From Prorocentrum cordatum (taxonomy: Eukaryota; Sar; Dinophyceae; Prorocentrales; Prorocentraceae): a DNA stretch of 64,000 nucleotides. Under the pieces are notes generated by a model. The model was not told the origin of the DNA, made no database searches, and was given only the letters and a program-made list of their open reading frames with translations. The stretch covers positions 1 to 64,000 of the forward strand of contig CAUYUJ010016295.1 of assembly GCA_963575745.1 (NCBI GenBank). Reading direction: 5' to 3'. This document shows, piece by piece, positions 29,616-42,429 of this stretch. Every line of letters begins with the position of its first letter. Positions within the stretch are counted from its first letter, which is position 1. The translations under genes and the position numbers were made by a program.

Positions 29616-30125
29616 TGTTTTGCCCCTCGCGGGGGTGGAAACCAATTGGGTGCGGTTTACTCCGCGGAGCGTCGTGTTGTCTCCTCCTCCACTCGTGTTC
29701 TTGCGCCAGACGCCCACCCCTGGGGCTCTCGGAAGTTTCCACAAGGCTCGCAGGTTGTTGGAAAGATGCCCCGAACATCGAAGGCTAAGTTATTCGAGGT
29801 TCCGTCTTCGACTCCGTTCCCAGGGCCCCGACGTGGTGTCTGTTCATCGTGTCGGCGCCCTCGTTGTCTTGAAACAATCCTCGGGGGGCCTCTTTGCGAC
29901 GCTGCCGAGAGAGGGGAGGAGGGAGGAGGGAGGAGGAGGGAGGAGGGAGGAAAACGGATGGGGAGGAGGCGGACCTCGCGCACGGCGCTATCGGAGCCAT
30001 CGAGGCTACGGATGAGGTCGGAGGAGGAGGAGGAGGCGGAGGAGGAGGAGGAGAACGAGGAGGAGAAGGAGGAGGAAGAGGGGGAGGAAGGATTTGAAGC
30101 AGGACTGCTGCTGCTGCTGCTACTA
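29616..30125. other. No recognisable gene; GGAGG-rich end
   Basis: Mixed GC sequence to about 29,900, then GGAGG-rich low complexity (29,905-30,100) and (CTG)n. Frames do not resemble a family. Confidence 0.45.
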
Positions 30126-31335
30126 CTACTGCTGCTGTAGTACGTTTCCTAGATGTTGTATATATGTGTCTTATATGTTTCCTATACGTTTCTTATATGC
30201 TTCCTATACGTTTCTTGTATGTTCCCTATGCCTTTTTTCTTGTATGTATCCTACAGGTTTCCCATGTGTTTCCTATATATTGTCCATATGTTTCCTACAT
30301 TATTTCTATATGATTCTTATGTGTTTCCTATGCGTTTCTTATACGTTTCGTATATGTTTGCTAGATGTTTCCCATACGCTTCCTGTATGTTTCCCATGTG
30401 TTTCCATGTTGTTTCCTATATGTTGCCTATGTGGTTCCTGCACGTTTCTTATGTGTATCTTATAAATTTCCTATATGATTCCTATACGTTTCCGGTATGT
30501 GTCCTATATGTTTCCTATGTGTCCCCTTTGCGTTTCTTATCTGTGTTCCTATACGTTTCTTTTCTATTTCCTATACAGTTCGTTTATGATTGCCTATATG
30601 GTTCCCATATGGTTCCTATACGTGTGTTATATGTTTCCTGTACGCTTCTGCTCTGTTTCTTATATGCTTCTTATGTGTTTCCATTACGTTTGTTATATGT
30701 TCCCTATACGTTTCTGTTATGTTTCCGATACGCGTCTTATATGTTTCCGATACGTTTCTTGTATGTGTCCTATACGTACGGTTTTGATATGTTTCCTATA
30801 AGTTTCTTAGACGTTTCTTATACGTGGCTTCTAGGTTTCTTATATATTCCTTGTATGCTTCTTATGTGTTCCCTTTACGTTTCTTATGTGTGTTGTATAC
30901 GTGTCCTATCTGTTGTGTATACGTTTCCTATATGTTTGCGTACGTTTCCGATATGTGTTGTATAGTTTTTGTATATGTTTTGTATACGTTTCCGACCTGT
31001 TTCCTATACGTTGCCTACACGGTGTGCGTACGTGTCCCATATGGTGTTTTATACGTGTCCTATATGTTTTGTATACGTGTCCTAATTTGTTTGTATACGT
31101 TTCCTATATGTTGCCTATGTGTTCCCTATACGTTGTGTGTACGTTGCCTTAATGTTTCCCAAACGTTTCCTATATGTTGCCTATGCGTTGTATATGTTTC
31201 CTATGCGTTTCTTATATGTTTCCTATACGTGTTGTATACGTGTCCTATACGTTTCTTATTTGTTTCCTATACGTATCTTATGTGCTTTTGTTCATACGTT
31301 TCTTTTTTGATTCCTATACGTTTCTTATTTGGCAA
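30126..31335 (+). repeat. Degenerate 12-bp array TTTCCTATACGT
   Basis: About 1.2 kb of a roughly 12-bp unit (TTTCCTATACGT / TTTCTTATATG). Period 12 keeps one reading frame open and yields artefactual YVSYMFPIRF-like repeats. The tract is AT-rich compared with its surroundings. Confidence 0.9.
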
Positions 31336-31830
31336 CCCCGCATCATCCTTCCCCTTCGCCCTCCTCGCCCAGGCGGCGTGTGGCGGCCCCGGGGGCCCGA
31401 CCGTTTTTTTCAAGGGCCCCTGGGCCCACAGACGGCGCCCCAAAAATGTAACCAAAAATCTGAACGCAAACAACACCGCATCCTCCTCCCCCTTGCCCCT
31501 CCTCGCCCAGGCGGTGTTTGGCAGGCCCGAGAGGCTTCCAAGAGGGCCCCAAGACGACCCAAGAGAGCCCCAAGACGACCCAAGCGGCGCCCAAGACGAC
31601 CCAAGAGAGCCCCAAGACGACCCAAGAGGCGCCCAAGACTCCCCAAGCGAGCCCCAGGAGGCCCCAAGAGGCCCCAAGGAGGCCCCAAGAGGCCCCCGGG
31701 AAGCCACCAAGAGGCCCCAAGAGGCCCCCAAGAGGCCGACTGATGCCCCCAGCCGCCGCCGTCGCCGCGACCGCGGCGGCGGCCGCGGCGGCGGCTCGCA
31801 CCCAGGGCCCGGTCTGCCTTACTACTACTA
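31336..31830. repeat. Two-copy module and reversed CTTGGG family
   Basis: CTCCTCGCCCAGGCGG-containing modules occur near 31,340-31,385 and 31,475-31,520. From 31,530 to 31,740 the repeat CCAAGAGGCCCC / AAGACGACCCAAGAG is the reverse complement of the CTCTTGGG family. Confidence 0.75.
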
Positions 31831-31834
31831 CACT

Positions 31835-33180
<1,346 letters not shown>

Positions 33181-33184
33181 GCTG

Positions 33185-33625
33185 CCCACAGCCTCATCCC
33201 CCTAACCTCCTCTTCCTCCTTCTCCTTCTCCTGATCCTTTTCAACCTCCTATCCTCCTTCTCCTCCTCCTCCTCCTTTCCTTCTCCTCCTCCTCTTCCTC
33301 CTCCTCCGATTCCTCCTCCCCCTTCTCCTCCTGCTCCTCCTCCCCCCCCCTCTTCTCTCCTCTTCCTCCTCGTCCTTTCTCCTCCTCCTTCTCCTCCTCG
33401 TCCTACCCTCCTCCTGTTCCTCCTCCTCCTCCTCCTGCTCCGTCTCCTTCTCCTCCTCCTTCTCCTCCTCCTCCTACTCTCCTCCTCCCTCTCTCCTCCT
33501 CCTACCCCTCCTCCTCCTTCTCCTCCTCCTCCTCCTACCCTCCTCCCTCTCTCCTCCTCCTCCTCCTCCTTCCTCCTCCTCCTCCTCCTCCTCCTCCTCC
33601 TCCTCCCTCTCCTCATCCTCATCCG
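33185..33625 (+). repeat. (TCC)n-rich pyrimidine tract
   Basis: CTCCTCCTCC with variable interruptions. The minus-strand Arg/Glu-rich frame is an artefact. Confidence 0.9.
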
Positions 33626-33627
33626 TT

Positions 33628-33695
33628 TCAGTGGGCCCGTGCTTGGACAACCGACAGGTGGGCTCCCGATGCGCCCACCTCCCAGGCTCAAAATT
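33628..33695 (+). repeat. Direct repeat, copy 1 (second at 35,728)
   Basis: GTGGGCCCGTGCTTGGACAA, then CCGACAGGTGGGCTCCCGAT and GCGCCCACCTCCCAGGCTCA, recur at 35,728-35,794 with a few differences. Confidence 0.8.
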
Positions 33696-33769
33696 ACGCT
33701 ACCGAGGAACCCCACATACTTATTTTATGTCACGTGTGTTCACAAACCATGTCACGTCTCGCTTCGCCA

Positions 33770-33990
33770 TCCTGACGAGAGACTGACCAGACCAGCCAGA
33801 TCAGCCAGACCAGCCAGACTGACCAGACCAGCCAGATCATTCGTTCCAGCCATAACCAGCGCCAAAGTAATCAGACCAGCCAGCCAGGCCAATCAAGCAG
33901 ATCAGCCAGACCAACCATAGTAGTCATGCCAACAACCGCAGCCAGAATCAGCTGGACTAACCACACGAGCCAACCAGGCCAACCAACCTG
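33770..33990 (+). repeat. GACCAGCCAGATCA minisatellite
   Basis: Degenerate 10-15 bp units (GACCAGACCAGCCAGATCAG). Confidence 0.8.
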
Positions 33991-34235
33991 GACCATCCGG
34001 TTCAAGAGAATGGTGCACGGAGGTGGCAATTCGGCCACTGCACATTTTGGGGGCATGCCTGTGGGCGCCTGCTGTCTCGGAGCCTGCTTGGGCCGAGGTG
34101 TCTACAGTTAACCTTGCTGAGAATACTTCTGCCGCATACACGCATGAGGCACCGGTGCAAATTGCCCAAGATATAGACTCCAGAAAATGTCAAGGCTGCT
34201 ACGCTACCTACGTACCCTCTCTGCTGTCAAGCCCC
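33991..34235. other. No recognisable gene
   Basis: Unique-looking sequence between a minisatellite and a satellite; nothing recognised. Confidence 0.4.
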
Positions 34236-35180
34236 CTGTGGCGTCGAGGAAATGCCACGCCTGCCACGCCCTGGGAGCCTGCAGCGCACAGGGCCCCCAC
34301 CCCCAGCGCACCCCCTGTGGCGTCGAGGAAATGCCACGCCTGCCACGCCCTGGGAGCCTGCAGCGCACCCCTCCAGTGTCGAGGAAATGCCACGCCTGCT
34401 AGGCCCTGCGACATTGGCGCGTGTAGAGACCGCGGTGGGCCCCCACCCCCAGCGCACCCCCTGTGTGTCGACCACTCCTGCTAGGCCCTGCGACATTGGC
34501 GCGTATAAGACCGCGGTGGGCCCCCACCCCCAGCGCACCCCCTGTGGCGTCGAGGAAATGCCACTCCTGCTAGGCCCTGCGACATTGGCGCGTATAGAGA
34601 CCGCGGTGGGCCCCCACCCCCAGCGCACCCCCTGTGGCGTCGAGGAAATGCCACTCCTGCTAGGCCCTGCGACATTGGCGCGTATAGAGACCGCGGTGGG
34701 CCCCCACCCCCAGCGCACCCCCTGTGGCGTCGAGGAAATGCCACGCCTGCTAGGCCCTGCGACATTGGCGCGTATAGATACCGCGGTGGGCCCCCACCCC
34801 CAGCGCACCCCCTGTGGCGTCGAGGAAATTCCACTCCTGCTAGGCCCTGCGACATTGGCGCGTATAGAGACCGCGGTGGGCCCCCACCCCCAGCGCACCC
34901 CCTTGTGGCGTCGAGGAAATGCCACGCCTGCCACGCTTTGCGAAACCGAAACGCATAGGGCCCCCACCCACAGCGCACCCCCTGTGGCGTCGAGGAAATG
35001 CCACGCCTGCCACGCTTTGCGAGACCGAAACGCATAGGGCCCCCACCCCAGCGCACCCCGTGTGGCGTCGAGGAAATGCCACGCCTGCTACGCTTTGCGA
35101 GCCCGAAACGGATAGGGGGACCACCCCCTGCGCACCCCCTTCTGGTGTCGAGGAAGTGTCACGCCTGCCACGCTTTGCGA
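34236..35180 (+). repeat. Satellite with 78-90 bp units, about 12 copies
   Basis: Units start GTGGCGTCGAGGAAATGCCA and end CCCCCACCCCCAGCGCACCC. Those at 34,542, 34,632, 34,722 and 34,812 are exactly 90 bp apart and nearly identical; flanking units are shorter and more diverged (CGCTTTGCGA-type variants at the right end). Frames on both strands through it are artefacts. Confidence 0.92.
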
Positions 35181-35185
35181 TACCG

Positions 35186-35390
35186 AACGCTGTGGTGTGT
35201 GCTGTGTGTGTGTGTGTGTGCTGGCGTGGTTGTGTGTATGTGTGTCTGTGTATGTGTGCTCTGTGCCGTGCTGTGTTGTGCTGTGCTGTGGGTGAGGGAG
35301 GAAGGAGGAGAAGGGGGAGGAGGGGGAGGAGGGGAGGAGGGAGGAAGACGCGGGTGCGACGCGGGAGGGAAGAAAACCAGAACCACACCA
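35186..35390 (+). repeat. (TG)n and GGGAGGA low complexity
   Basis: TGTGTGTG block to about 35,290, then GGAGGAGGGGGAGGAGG. Confidence 0.8.
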
Positions 35391-35402
35391 AGCATGTGGG
35401 GA

Positions 35403-35918
35403 ACAAAAACCCCTGGACGACGAGAAGGACAGACGTCCAGGACGCGATCCTTTTTGGCATCACAGGCGCGGCAATCCTCGTCCGCGCGCGCACCTGTGTC
35501 GCCCACGGCGGCCCTCCGGCCAGGGGCGACACGCGGTCCGACGATGACGTCGGCAAGCTCCAACCGCTACGCGGCGAGAGCCAACGCAAAAAACGGGCCT
35601 GGGGATGGTACCTGGGAGGGAAAGGCCCAAGAGAAAGACGTGAGCCCAAATGGGCCGCGGAGATTCCCCTTCCCAGGCACCACGCACTAAAACCTTACGT
35701 TCTAAGCTGCGCGCGAACTCCCACGAGAGAGTGGGCCCGTGCCTGGCAAACCGACAGGTGGGCGCCCGATGCGCCCACCTCCCAGGCTCAAAACAAAAAC
35801 CTCTGGACGACGAGGACGTCAGACGTCCAGGACGCGATCCTTTTTGGCATCACAGGCGCGGCGATCCTCGTCCGCGCGCGCACCTGTGTCGCCCACGGTG
35901 GCCCTCCGGCCACCCCTC
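35403..35918 (+). repeat. Pair of 125-bp direct repeats
   Basis: 35,403-35,527 and 35,794-35,918 share CAAAAACCYCTGGACGACGA, AGACGTCCAGGACGCGATCC, TTTTTGGCATCACAGGCGCG and TGTGTCGCCCACGG; offset 391 bp. The second begins where the 35,728 repeat ends. Confidence 0.85.
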
Positions 35919-35924
35919 CTCACT

Positions 35925-36272
35925 TCCTCGGGGACCGCTCTGGCGGACCACGCCCCGACACCTCACCTCCACCTCACTCCTCGGGGACCGCTCTCGCGGA
36001 CTACGCCCCGTCACCTCCTGGCTGCGCTGTGCCTCTGACGGTGCCTCGGGTCAGCAGCCTCCAGACTGCTTACAATCTTGCACTGGCCTTTCGCAGCTCC
36101 GCGCCGCAGCCTCATGCTCCTCCTCACCTCCACTTCTCTCCTCGGGGACCGCACTGGCGGATTACGCCCCGTCGCCTCACAATTGCACTGCTCCTCAGGC
36201 GCTGCCGTAGGTCGGCATCCCCCGGACTGCTGACAATCCTGCACTGGCGCGCAGCAGCTCCGCTCTGCCACC
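35925..36272. repeat. Tandem modules downstream of the recombinase
   Basis: CTCCTCGGGGACCGCTCTGG with GGACTACGCCCCGTCACCTC recurs three to four times (35,930, 35,980, 36,140), within a two-copy unit of about 160 bp. The position, just after the minus-strand recombinase stop, suggests it is the 3' end of that element. Confidence 0.65.
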
Positions 36273-37560
36273 TCATCCTCCTTTCGCCGCCGTACGGCCT
36301 CCAGCCTCCAGAGCCTTGTACCCCACGTGCATGGTCGCCACCGACTTGGCCATGGCCTCTGAGACTCCTGCTGCGTCTTCGTTCGCCTCCCACAGGTACT
36401 GATGGAACGCGCCGCTCTTCCACCGCCCCCAGCGCTTCACCAGCTCGGTATCCTGGAAGCAGTGGTAGAGGGCCGTCGCCCCGCCGATGCGGAGCGAATG
36501 GCTCACGGTCCGGCGGGGAGCCCTCCAGCGCCGCTGCCTTCTGGAGCAATTCTTGGATGCGCTCACGCGTGATTGGGCTCCCGTCCTCCCACCTTGCGAG
36601 CGGAAGATGCGCCCCCTTTGCCTGTCAGCCTGCTCGGGAACCAGCGGTTTCAGCGTTCCGCTGCCCACACAGGGCAGATCCCGTCTGGGTCGTTCGAGCG
36701 GTAGTGGCTCTTCGCCTGTTCCGCTCCTTTCTGGTCTGCCTTCGACGACTTGAACCAGAGCACCACCTCGTCCGCCGCGGCGAAATGGCTGATCTGCTCT
36801 CCCTTGCACTTCGGGGCGATGTCCAGCCCCGTGAGTACCTTCTTCACATCCCAGTGTCCGGAGTGAGCATACTCCCCGACCCGCATCATGAAGAAGAAAG
36901 CGAAGATCACGCATTGGTGCTGGGCGGCATCGTTCGCGCAGTCGCCTGGGCTCAGCATGCTCCTGATCCTTTTCAGTATCTTGACAGTCACCAGCAGCTT
37001 CCTCTGCCCGGGCCCCTGCCACCCCTCGATGCCGTTGAGCGCCATCCAGATGCGGGGCTTCCCAGCCAGCGGGTCTGGTTCCCCCAACATCACGTGCTGG
37101 GAGCGGATGCCGAGGAGCTTCGAACGGATCGTACCGTGCGACCTGTGCAGGTTGTTGTACAGGTGGACCATGAACAGCAGCAGCTCCTCCTCGTCCTGGT
37201 GTCGCTCTTCCCTCGTCTCCCGTGCAGCACGGAAGAGCGCCGACGGATTCGACAGAACGTCGTCCACCGCCTCCACGCAACACCGTAGGTGGTGCGGGTA
37301 CTGCGTGACACTGACGCCACTACCGCTTCATCCACCAGCCCCTGGAGCTCCGTCTTGTAGCTGCCGTCTGGCCTGCCTCCTGCTCGCCGGGTTTCATCAC
37401 GTGCAAGCTGCCTCAACTGCCGCCCCAGGTCTGAACCCCCTTGGCCTTGTCCGTGGGTCTCCGCCAAATACGTGTTGACCGCCTCCGGATCAATCGTCAC
37501 AGGTTCCTCCTCCTGAGCCCAGGTCCTCACACTCATGAAGCCCAGGCCGTCGTCCCTGAG
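36273..37560 (-). pseudogene. Tyrosine recombinase of a DIRS-like retroelement, frame-broken
   Basis: Tyrosine recombinases integrate circular cDNA of DIRS-type elements without a DDE integrase. On the minus strand the N-terminal core-binding part (SRSTRTTYGVAWRRW, about 37,290) is in one frame. The next frame, 37,276 to 36,650, carries LLLFMVHLYNNL and FMMRVGEYAHSGHWD, whose Arg is the first catalytic Arg (about 36,886). A third frame near 36,550 gives ERIQELLQKAAAL. The final one has SHSLRIGGATALYH (HxxR, about 36,500) and GRWKSGAFHQYLWE with the nucleophilic Tyr at about 36,397. The catalytic set R, HxxR, Y is present, but three frame changes break the gene as read. It ends at TAA-proximal position 36,273. 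It pairs with the RNase H domain upstream on the same strand. Confidence 0.7.
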
Positions 37561-40500
37561 GTCCCCCCGTGACCCTGAAGTTCCTGCGCAGGGAGAACGG
37601 GGAAGGGGTTCGGCTTCGCCACTGGCGCGCCCACTGGCGGCGGCGGTGGGTCCCCTGCGTGCGCTTTCACAGGCGCCCTCCTGACTGGGTGTCCTGCCGA
37701 CGACGCCGCCCCCGCCGATAGAAGTGCGCTCCCCCTGTCCTCCGCCTCTCGCTCCGCTGGTGGCTGGCGTGGTCCCAGCTGCGGTAGTGGCTCGCGGCCA
37801 TCTGGTGCCAGGCGCGGCCATGGCCGGGGCAGAGGGGCGCGGGCCCGCGGGACGCTTGGCTCCCCTGCCGCCGATCTTGGTTGGGGCAGGGTGTCCCGAC
37901 CTTGGGGAGCTGCTCGCGGCCCTAGTTGAGCTGGGGTGCTCGCCTCCCCTGGCGTCGGCAGCGGGCCCCGGGGTGGGCTCGGCCGTGACCCGCGGCCCTG
38001 GGTCTCCGTAGCGGGCCAGGCCCCGGTCTCCCTCTCGTGCGCTCGCTTGGCCAGCAGCCCGTACGTCATCCCCACCGCTGCCTCCTGCTCACTGGGGATC
38101 GTCACCTCCGCCTCTGGCTCGACCTTTGACCATGCGCGGTGACGCCGGGGCCCTCAATCTGATGTGCTCCGCGTTCTTCTTGGCGCGTGCCTCTGTCTTG
38201 GCCCTGCGCGCTGCCTCCACCTCCTGGGCCCGCCCGTGCTCCGCCTTGTCCCACGCCCGAGCCTCCTGCATCGGCGGGGATGGTGGTGGGCACTCCGAGC
38301 TCGCGGCCTCGCTGCTGGCGGCCTCCTCGGGTCGGCGACCAGCCCCCTCGGTCGGCTCCTCCAACTCAACCCGGACCGTGACAGGGGATGGGCTGCTGGG
38401 CTGCATCGGGTTGGCCTCCGGGATGCGGAGGAACCTCTGCCGCTTCTCCGCTGCTGCCCCTTGGGCCGCGCGGCCCTCGCCTCGGTCCTGACCGTGGGGC
38501 TCCGTCTCGCAGTGGGCGTAGTGCTTGACTCCTCCCACCGCCCACTCTTCTCCAGAGTCCTTGCCTGCGCACTTGTTGCAGCAGTAGCCCGCCTTCCACA
38601 TCGGCTCTGGCTGCGTGGCGTGTGCTCGAGGCATTGGCAGCCCGCCGTCTTGCAAGGCCGCCGCTCGGCGGCTGGCGCGGGAGGCGGGGCGGCAGCGGCC
38701 GCGCCGGCCATCTTCACGCAGTCGCGTCCGCGCATGGCGCAACGGACGTCGCGGTCGCCCCCTTCCAGGCCGCACTCGTCGCACCACGGCGGCACCGCGA
38801 GGTGTCCGAGGACCTCTGCGGTCGCCGGCGCCTCGGTCGCCCGGGGGGCCTCTGCCCCCCGCGCACGCCCGCGGCGTCCCTCCGCCGTCCACTCTCCCCG
38901 GGTCTCCTCGTCATCCCAGCTGCCTGCGCGGTGCTGTCCGCCGCGGGTCTCCTCCCTCGACGGGGGAGCCCCCTCCTGCGGGCCTCCACCTCGCGCCGTC
39001 TGGGCGGCACCCCACCACTCTGGGGGTGGGCACTGCACCTGCCCCGAACAGCAGGGCCCATGCTCCCGGCCGTCCGTGCACCAGCACGTCCTGCAGCAGT
39101 TCCACGCTGTCCCTCAGGCAGCCACCGCACATGGTCGTGCGCAACCTGGTGTTGTGCACTCCCAGCGCTCGTCAGGGCCCCTCCCCCGGTCCCTCACCAG
39201 CCTATCTGGGTACGGGTCCTCAAAGAGCGACTCGGGGAGCGTCCTGCCATGGCGGCCTGGGCCTGGCGCGTCACTCTGGTCAGCGGGCCGCTCCTCCGAC
39301 GGCCGGCCAGGGGCCGGGGTGCCCGCCCGCCACCTCGGTCGGTTCCTCACCCCGCTGGGTGTCGTCCAGCATGCCACCGTACCTGTCCCGCGCTGGCAGC
39401 ACCTCTATCTCCGTGGTCTGCTCCTGGCTCCGCCTCCTGGGGCGGTCGCGTGGCTGCCCCTTGCTCGGGGGAAGGGTCGTGGGGTGCTCCTTGAGCTGGT
39501 CCCCACCCCGCCAACGCCAACACGCCGCCCCTCCTGTCACATGCAGTCCTGCCCGCATTGCCCCTCCAGCAACGGCGCGCTCTCCCTGCCTCGCACCGTC
39601 AGCAGCCCCACAGCCCGCGGCACTCGGCGGGCCCACAGGCACCGCGTGTGACGTCCCCACCAGGGCCCCAGCCACGGTTGGAGGGCGCGCCGCAGCAGGC
39701 TACAGCGTTGGTTGCGGGCTGGCCATCCTCCGCTGGGTGTCCTCTTTAAGCCACGCGGTGAGCTCCCTCCTCATCGCCTCGTCCTCCGGGCGACGGCAGA
39801 TCCCTGCCGTCCTCGCCCGCGCCTCCTCCGCCGCCTCGGCCTGGGCGAGCGCGGCCGCCAGCGCCGCGGCCGCTGCTCGGGGCGGGCAGGCCCTGACCAC
39901 TCCCCGGAGGGCGGCCTCCTGGCCCAGCAGCGTGCACGCCTGGTCCCAGCCCTCGCTGGCCCCCCCCGGAGCTGCCAGACCTCCTGGGCCAGCAGGGCTC
40001 TGACTCCAAGGCCAAGTGCGCCTCCAAGGCAACTGCTTCCTGCACCCGCGGCGTCGGTGCTGGCCCGGAGGTCCCCGTGCACCAGGGCCCGACCTTCCTG
40101 TCCGCTCGGGTTCCAGTGGCCAAAGATCTTCGGTAGGTAGTGCGCGGACCGCGCCGCCCGCGGGTCCAGCACCAGGCTGCCATCCTCAGGTGCCCGCCAC
40201 TCCTCAACCTCGACTCCCGGGGCATTCAGCAAGCTGCTCGCCATCGGGAGTGGTGGGGGGGTCTGGCCCTCACGGCCTCCGAGCCACCCAGGGGGCAGCG
40301 GGGTCCCGCTGCTCGTGGCTTGGACCCAGACCTTCCGCTGGGCGACCGGGTCGTCGACCTCGCTGCACACCCTTCCGTCCTCCTCTGCGTTCCAGCCCCG
40401 CTGCTTGAAGAACTTCAGCACCCCGCGGAGACCGTTGGCCCGGGGGGTACGCCCACGAGAGCCCACTGCGCCTTCCTCCTCCTCCTCCTCCTCCTCCTCC

Positions 40501-40850
40501 TCCTCCTCCTCCTCCTCCTCCTCCTCCTCCTCCTCCTCAATTCCTCCGCGAACCCGAGCAGGTGGCCGTCGATCTTGGAGGGCCCCAGCGACGTCGCGCC
40601 CAGGACCGCGGATCCCTCGGCTGCCGTGGGTTCCTGCTCCAGAGGGCCAGCCCCGGGATGGGGCCGCTTCCCCGAGGGCGCCCAGCGCGCCAGCGGCGCG
40701 CGCGCACGATGCCAAGGTGCTCTGCAGCTCCACCACCAACCGAGCCTCCTGCAGCAATGGGCGCGGGACCTCTCCTGGGGCCTGGCGGGCCACGAGCTGC
40801 GTCGCCACCTGCCAGTCGGCTGGGTCCACCAGGGCTACCGCGTGCACCCT
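37561..40850 (-). other. Linker region of the DIRS-like element with Cys-rich piece
   Basis: Very GC-rich, Pro/Arg/Ala-rich in all frames, with indels shifting the signal. Around 38,790-38,550 minus-strand frames contain CDECGLEGGDRDVRC and KAGYCCNKCAGKDSGEEW followed by GGVKHYAHC, which looks like a zinc-binding segment split by a frame change. A (CCT)n microsatellite lies at 40,470-40,541. No other domain recognised. I treat it as the decayed middle of the element bounded by the RNase H and recombinase pieces. Confidence 0.45.
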
Positions 40851-41700
40851 CCTCCCGCAGCTCTGCGAGAGCACCTCCTTCCAGGTGCCCGCCAGGTCGA
40901 CCATCTGGAAACCTGCTCCCTGCGTGCGCCGACCGACCTCCTCCTCCGTAGCCCGGGTCAGCATGTCCGCCATCTCGTTACTGTACGTACGGATGTACGG
41001 CGCGGCCAGGATCCGGCAGTGGTGCTTGGCCTCCACATAGTTCAGGAGCCTCACCAGGTGGCGGGCCATGCGATTCTTCGGCTTTCGGCCTTCGATCCAC
41101 CTCTGAACTGTCTGTTTGTCCCCGACGTAGATGATCAACCGCCCATGCCAGGCCCGTCCCCGGGCAACCACGAAGCCGACCACGCAGAACAGCTCTCCCA
41201 GCGCGATGATCACCCACTCCTCAGGCAAGCCCGCCGCCCCATTCAGGGCCTCCATGTACCCCATCCAGCTCCTGGCTCGCGCACAGCTTCGCTCCCCAGT
41301 CAATCTGGCCCGCCACCTGGGGGGGGGAATCACCTCCGACCCAGATGACCTGCTCCATGGTGCCCCGGATCGCCAGCCGCTCGCGTGGCTCGAGCATGCC
41401 CGCGAAGGAGGTGAGGAATGTCGTGCCCCAAGTGTCTGGACGAGCCACCACGACGCGCAGCATGTCACAGCAGTCCCAGAACTCTTGCCAGGCGGCTTCC
41501 TGCTCCTCCACGCTTCCCTTGGGGCAGGCCCGCGCGGTCGGGCCGTCTGGCTGGCACATGAGCGGCTCTGGGAGCGTCGCCCTATCGACCACTCGCCCGT
41601 CCGCGTCCTCCAGTTGGAGCAGCAGCCCCCAGATCAGCTTCTCCGTGCCGAACTCGCCTTCTTCGGCCAACTTCTCGAGGTTGATCGCTCTGTCGCCGAG
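40851..41700 (-). pseudogene. RNase H-like domain of the DIRS-like element
   Basis: On the minus strand EQVIWVGGDSPPQVAGQIDW (one frame, about 41,360-41,300) gives the first acidic residue. After a frame change, EWVIIALGELFCVVGFVVAR gives the Glu and GRLIIYVGDKQTVQRWIEGR (about 41,110) the next Asp. YIRTYSNEMADMLTRATEEE (about 40,970) closes the domain. This D, E, D pattern with a VGDxQ motif is the RNase H fold of tyrosine-recombinase retroelements, degrading RNA in RNA-DNA hybrids. The region from 41,700 to 41,300 (KLLLGDRAINLEKLAEEGEF) is protein-like and may be the end of the RT, but I see no catalytic YxDD. At least one frameshift. Confidence 0.6.
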
Positions 41701-41828
41701 GAGTAGTTTCGGCATGGCATCGAGAGTCCACGCCGACAACCAGGGCCTCGCACCCAACGCGGGCTCCACCAGGACTCCGTCATCCACTACGGTAGGTTTG
41801 CGTCGTGTCGACCAGCGGCGACCCCAGC

Positions 41829-41928
41829 GCGGGCGTTCAAGGTTGAACGCCCGCCGGCGACCCAGAATCGATCGATGTTGAACGATCGGACGTTGCGGCA
41901 GCGGCCGATCGTTCAAGATTGAACGATC
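41829..41928. repeat. Cluster of perfect short palindromes
   Basis: GCGGGCGTTCAA-GG-TTGAACGCCCGC at 41,829-41,854 and GATCGTTCAA-GA-TTGAACGATC at 41,907-41,928. In addition TTGAACGATCGG (41,874-41,885) is inverted to CCGATCGTTCAA (41,905-41,916). The shared core is GTTCAA-NN-TTGAAC, as expected for a dimer-binding site. Confidence 0.8.
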
Positions 41929-42185
41929 CCTGCGGTGTCAAAAACCAACGCTGGGGTCGGCACGACACGAACCTGCCGTAGCACCTCCGAGGAGTACGCG
42001 ACCTCGTCGTGCAGCTCCGGGTCCAGGGGCTTATGGGATTGGTGCGTACAGTATGGCTCTACGGCATGTTCGGGTCGGGCGCGGGCCTCCGAGGAGGCCA
42101 CACATATAGCACCAGCGTGTCCCTCTGCGTCCCAGTGGTGATCTCGGCCCCGCCAGCCAACTCCCTAAGGTAGGGATGTGGGCCC
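41929..42185. other. No recognisable gene
   Basis: Nothing recognised apart from short open frames. Confidence 0.35.
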
Positions 42186-42199
42186 CGCGAGGGCCGAAG

Positions 42200-42330
42200 G
42201 GAATACCCAGGAGGAGGAGGAGGAGGAGGAGGAGGAGGAAGGGAGGGGGGGAGGGGAGGAGGCAAGCTAGGTGCGCTCGCGTCATATCTCACGTCCTACC
42301 CCTACCTCCCATCCCTTACCATGGCGCTGA
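42200..42330 (-). repeat. (GGA)n block and reversed dispersed repeat
   Basis: (GGA)n to about 42,250. Then 42,250-42,325 is the reverse complement of 13,689-13,770 (GCTAGGTGCGCTCGCGTCAT and CCATCCCTTACCATGGCGCT). Confidence 0.75.
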
Positions 42331-42429
42331 TTTTCTCTATCCGCGGACGCGTGTCGTAGCGGGCCTGTGGCTCCGCGCGCGCGTGCGTAGTGGGTGGTGG
42401 TGCACGTGCGTGCGTGCGTGCGTGTGTGC

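Noticed and set aside
30153-31340. Membrane-protein-like ORFs rich in Tyr, Phe, Val and Leu
   Set aside because: The hydrophobic repeats are dictated by a 12-bp DNA repeat; no family or start context.
34227-35649. ORFs with tandem peptide repeats
   Set aside because: Translation of the 90-bp satellite, whose period is divisible by three.
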